Below, in pieces: positions 62,066 to 64,000 of a stretch of DNA of 64,000 bases. The stretch's first letter is position 1. The number at the start of each line of letters is the position of its first letter. The notes below the pieces were generated by a model. That model was not told where the DNA came from, did no database searches, and worked only from the letters and a program-made list of their open reading frames with translations. A program made the translations under genes and the position numbers. Source of the stretch: Blastocatellia bacterium (GTDB lineage Bacteria > Acidobacteriota > Blastocatellia > Pyrinomonadales > Pyrinomonadaceae); NCBI GenBank assembly GCA_013697915.1, contig JACCVY010000247.1, forward strand, positions 62,001 to 126,000, read 5' to 3'.

Positions 62066-63358
62066 GTGCGCGAACAAGACACTAAAGAGATTGCCGGAGT
62101 GGCCCCGAAAGTTGCTCCCGACGCATCCTGGCCGCAGACGCGAGTTGTATTTCGCGTGATCTTCATTGTTCTGACCGTGGCGTTGCTGCTTTGGATAATC
62201 GTAAAACTGACCGGCGTCATTCTGCTTCTGGTTCTCTCGATTTTCTTTGCCTACTTCGTATCACCATTAGTCGAGTTTCTGCGCCGTCCGGTACGCATCG
62301 CCGGACGCGAACGCACTATGCCGCGCGCGCTGGCTATCGCGCTTTCGTACATCATCATTGTGGCGGTGATTGTTGTTGGCATTTATCTGCTGGCGCCTCG
62401 TTTAGGAAATCAGTTCCCCGAGTTTACCGAACAGGCGCGCGCTTACTGGACTGCCGTTGGCACAAGAACGCAGGGCTTTGTCGAGTACTTTCGTTCCCAT
62501 CGCATGCCCGGGCCGCTGCTGGACGCGATCAATGGCGCCATTCCGAGCGTGATTGAAAAAGTCAGTTTGACGGTGAGTGCGGTGCTGACGAGTGTGGCCG
62601 GCTGGGTGATCTACATTCCCTGGCTCGTTCTAATTCCGATTTTGAGTTTCTTCTTTCTGAAAGACGTCGAAACGTTTCGCCGGTCCGCGTTGCAGATGCT
62701 GCCCAAAGGACGTTGGCGCTGGCGCGGTGACGAATTTTTCCAGGACATAAACAGCACCCTGGCCGCCTACATCCGCGCGCAACTCACTGCTTGCGTTTTT
62801 ATCGGGGTCATCTGCGCGCTTGGCTTCACGTTGTTCGGCTTGCCGAGCCCGCTGGTGTTGGGCGTTATCGCCGGTGTCTGTGAATTCATTCCGCTGGTTG
62901 GTCCATTACTGGTGGCCATAATCGCGGCGCTGGCGGCCTTGATTCACGGTGGTATGTTCCTGGCTTTTTTGGTGCTGGTGTTTTTGGTGGTGCTGCGCAT
63001 TGTTCAGGATTATGTTGTCTATCCGCGCTTGATTGGCCAGGGAATCCATCTGCATCCGCTGGCGGTAATCATCGCGATACTTTCCGGAGCGGAACTCGCC
63101 GGCATTGCAGGAATCTTTCTGGCTATTCCCGTGGTCGCGATTCTTACCGTAAGTTACCGGCACTGGCTGGAACATCGTGGCAGTGAAGGCTTGGCTGATC
63201 TTCTCGAACCAGCGCCAGCCACAGCGGCAACAGAATCAGCGGGTACGACTCCAAATGGTTTGCGCGAGCATCCATCTCCTGATACGACTCCGGAAGAGAT
63301 GACGCGCGCGCGTCCAGACCTCACCACCGGCGAACTCAAAATGCCGGTTGAGGACTGA
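62066..63358 (+). CDS. AI-2E family membrane transporter
   Basis: A 430-residue polytopic protein of the AI-2E/PerM family. Helices occur at about residues 30-80 (LTGVILLLVLSIFFAYFVSPLVEFL), a central soluble amphipathic domain, and then a helix cluster from 215 (GVICALGFTLFGLPSPLVLGVIAGVCEFIPLVGPLL) typical of the family. The C-terminal 50 residues are disordered and charged. Some members export AI-2 or act as ion antiporters; the substrate is unknown. The start is GTG. It is grouped with two PilZ genes. Confidence 0.9.
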   Translation: MREQDTKEIAGVAPKVAPDASWPQTRVVFRVIFIVLTVALLLWIIVKLTGVILLLVLSIFFAYFVSPLVEFLRRPVRIAGRERTMPRALAIALSYIIIVAVIVVGIYLLAPRLGNQFPEFTEQARAYWTAVGTRTQGFVEYFRSHRMPGPLLDAINGAIPSVIEKVSLTVSAVLTSVAGWVIYIPWLVLIPILSFFFLKDVETFRRSALQMLPKGRWRWRGDEFFQDINSTLAAYIRAQLTACVFIGVICALGFTLFGLPSPLVLGVIAGVCEFIPLVGPLLVAIIAALAALIHGGMFLAFLVLVFLVVLRIVQDYVVYPRLIGQGIHLHPLAVIIAILSGAELAGIAGIFLAIPVVAILTVSYRHWLEHRGSEGLADLLEPAPATAATESAGTTPNGLREHPSPDTTPEEMTRARPDLTTGELKMPVED

Positions 63359-63362
63359 CGTA

Positions 63363-63431
63363 GCCCAGACTTCAGTTCTGTGTTTTCGCCCGAGGAACGC
63401 GGTTGGTCACAAAACACAGACTAAAGTCTGT
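63363..63431. repeat. Convergent-gene hairpin with ACAGACT palindrome
   Basis: CAGACTTCAGTTCTGTGTTTT and its inverse AAAACACAGACTAAAGTCTG pair across about 25 bases between the convergent AI-2E and carA genes. It shares the ACAGACT unit with the element at 47286. It may act as a bidirectional terminator. Confidence 0.65.
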
Positions 63432-63435
63432 ACAA

Positions 63436-64000
63436 CTAAGTCCGACTTTCCATCAGATCGATAAAACGTTGGAAGTGATGAGCGGCATCGTGTGGTCCGG
63501 GTGCGGCTTCGGGGTGATATTGCACTGAGATTATCGGCAGTGTCTTATGCCGCATGCCTTCAACGCAGCGGTCGTTAAGATTGATATGCGTTACTTCAAC
63601 CTCCGCGGGCAGACTGCCGGCCTCGACTGCAAAGCCATGGTTGTGAGAAGTGATTTCCACCTTGCCGTCGGCTGAATCCTGCACCGGCTGATTGCCGCCG
63701 CGATGGCCGAAGACCAGCTTAAAGGTCTTGCCGCCAAACGCGCGGCCCAGCAACTGATGGCCGAAACAAATGCCAAACGTGGGCACCGACGTCTGGACCA
63801 GCTTTCGAATCTGTTCAACTTCTCGATCCATTGACGCTGGGTCGCCTGGTCCATTAGAAAGAAATATCCCATCCGGCTTAAGCGCCAGCACCTCAGCGGA
63901 AGATGTTGCGGCGGGCACCACGGTAATGCGGCAACCACGGGCTGCCAGTTCGCGCAATGAATTCCGCTTTACGCCAAAGTCATAACAGACGACGTGAAAA
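63436..64000 (-). CDS. carA: Carbamoyl-phosphate synthase small chain, 3' part (cut by the window end)
   Basis: The glutaminase domain of carbamoyl-phosphate synthase, supplying ammonia for pyrimidine and arginine synthesis. The reading frame continues past the track's TTG start to the window edge ([14 protein letters not shown]), so the gene is cut by the window rather than truncated. The nucleophile is in [11 protein letters not shown], and the His-Glu pair in [16 protein letters not shown] is a further CarA position. The large subunit carB is not in the window. Confidence 0.95.
   Translation of the reverse strand, partial: FHVVCYDFGVKRNSLRELAARGCRITVVPAATSSAEVLALKPDGIFLSNGPGDPASMDREVEQIRKLVQTSVPTFGICFGHQLLGRAFGGKTFKLVFGHRGGNQPVQDSADGKVEITSHNHGFAVEAGSLPAEVEVTHINLNDRCVEGMRHKTLPIISVQYHPEAAPGPHDAAHHFQRFIDLMESRT

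Noticed and set aside
1-64000. tRNA, rRNA or riboswitch genes
   Set aside because: I looked for cloverleaf ends and known conserved cores in the gaps by eye and found none. A covariance-model search would be decisive.

Overview
The window looks like the chromosome of a moderately GC-rich Acidobacteriota bacterium, most likely from the Blastocatellia/Pyrinomonas side. This is an inference from gene content: a large Oar-like TonB receptor with an N-terminal carboxypeptidase-regulatory domain, a beta-propeller sensor kinase, a short polA-like polymerase without a 5' nuclease domain, and many intergenic repeats. No rRNA, tRNA, CRISPR array, phage or transposase gene was recognised.

Layout. 0.1-5 kb: Oar-like outer-membrane receptor and a thiolase. 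5.2-11.9 kb (minus strand): purF, a ComEC-like metallo-beta-lactamase-fold protein, purM, purN, tyrS and an RDD membrane protein, probably one purine/translation transcription group. 12.1-19.1 kb (plus strand): small cytochrome c, a membrane-anchored unknown, a zinc MDR dehydrogenase, an HtrA/Deg protease, an aldehyde dehydrogenase and alanine dehydrogenase, closed by a clear terminator. 19.2-19.6 kb: a lone receiver protein.

20.0-43.7 kb is a surface-polysaccharide locus, almost all on the minus strand. Read 5' to 3' it encodes a UDP-HexNAc 6-dehydrogenase, UDP-GlcNAc 2-epimerase, heparinase II/III-like lyase, AsnB-type amidotransferase, Wzx-like flippase, a 933-residue four-domain protein (methyltransferase, deacetylase-like, methyltransferase, transglutaminase-like), GT4, GT39-like membrane protein, acyl carrier protein, AAC(3)-like N-acyltransferase, a second GT39-like protein, a second GT4, a bi-domain oxidoreductase and a second AsnB-type protein. 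A second deacetylase-like gene lies in the middle on the opposite strand. The set is consistent with a lipid-linked glycan containing N-acetylated uronic acids that are amidated and N-acylated. No polymerase or outer-membrane export gene was seen.

43.8-64 kb is mostly housekeeping: an APC permease, the DNA polymerase, ribE (preceded by a 39-residue membrane ORF), cmk, hemW, an M19 dipeptidase, a response regulator/propeller kinase pair, psuG, a metallothionein, a TPR protein, a DUF72 protein, acs, two PilZ proteins, an AI-2E-family transporter and the 3' part of carA, cut by the window end.

The strongest structure not explained by genes is repeat DNA. (i) Heptamer arrays (7-bp period, a different heptamer at each locus, often with an inverted partner array) fill the leaders of at least eight genes, in several cases ending within about ten bases of the start codon. 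(ii) Several families of MITE-like palindromic elements occupy gene 3' ends, and at three genes they supply the last codons and the stop. Neither class was seen inside the polysaccharide block between about 22.1 and 40.9 kb.
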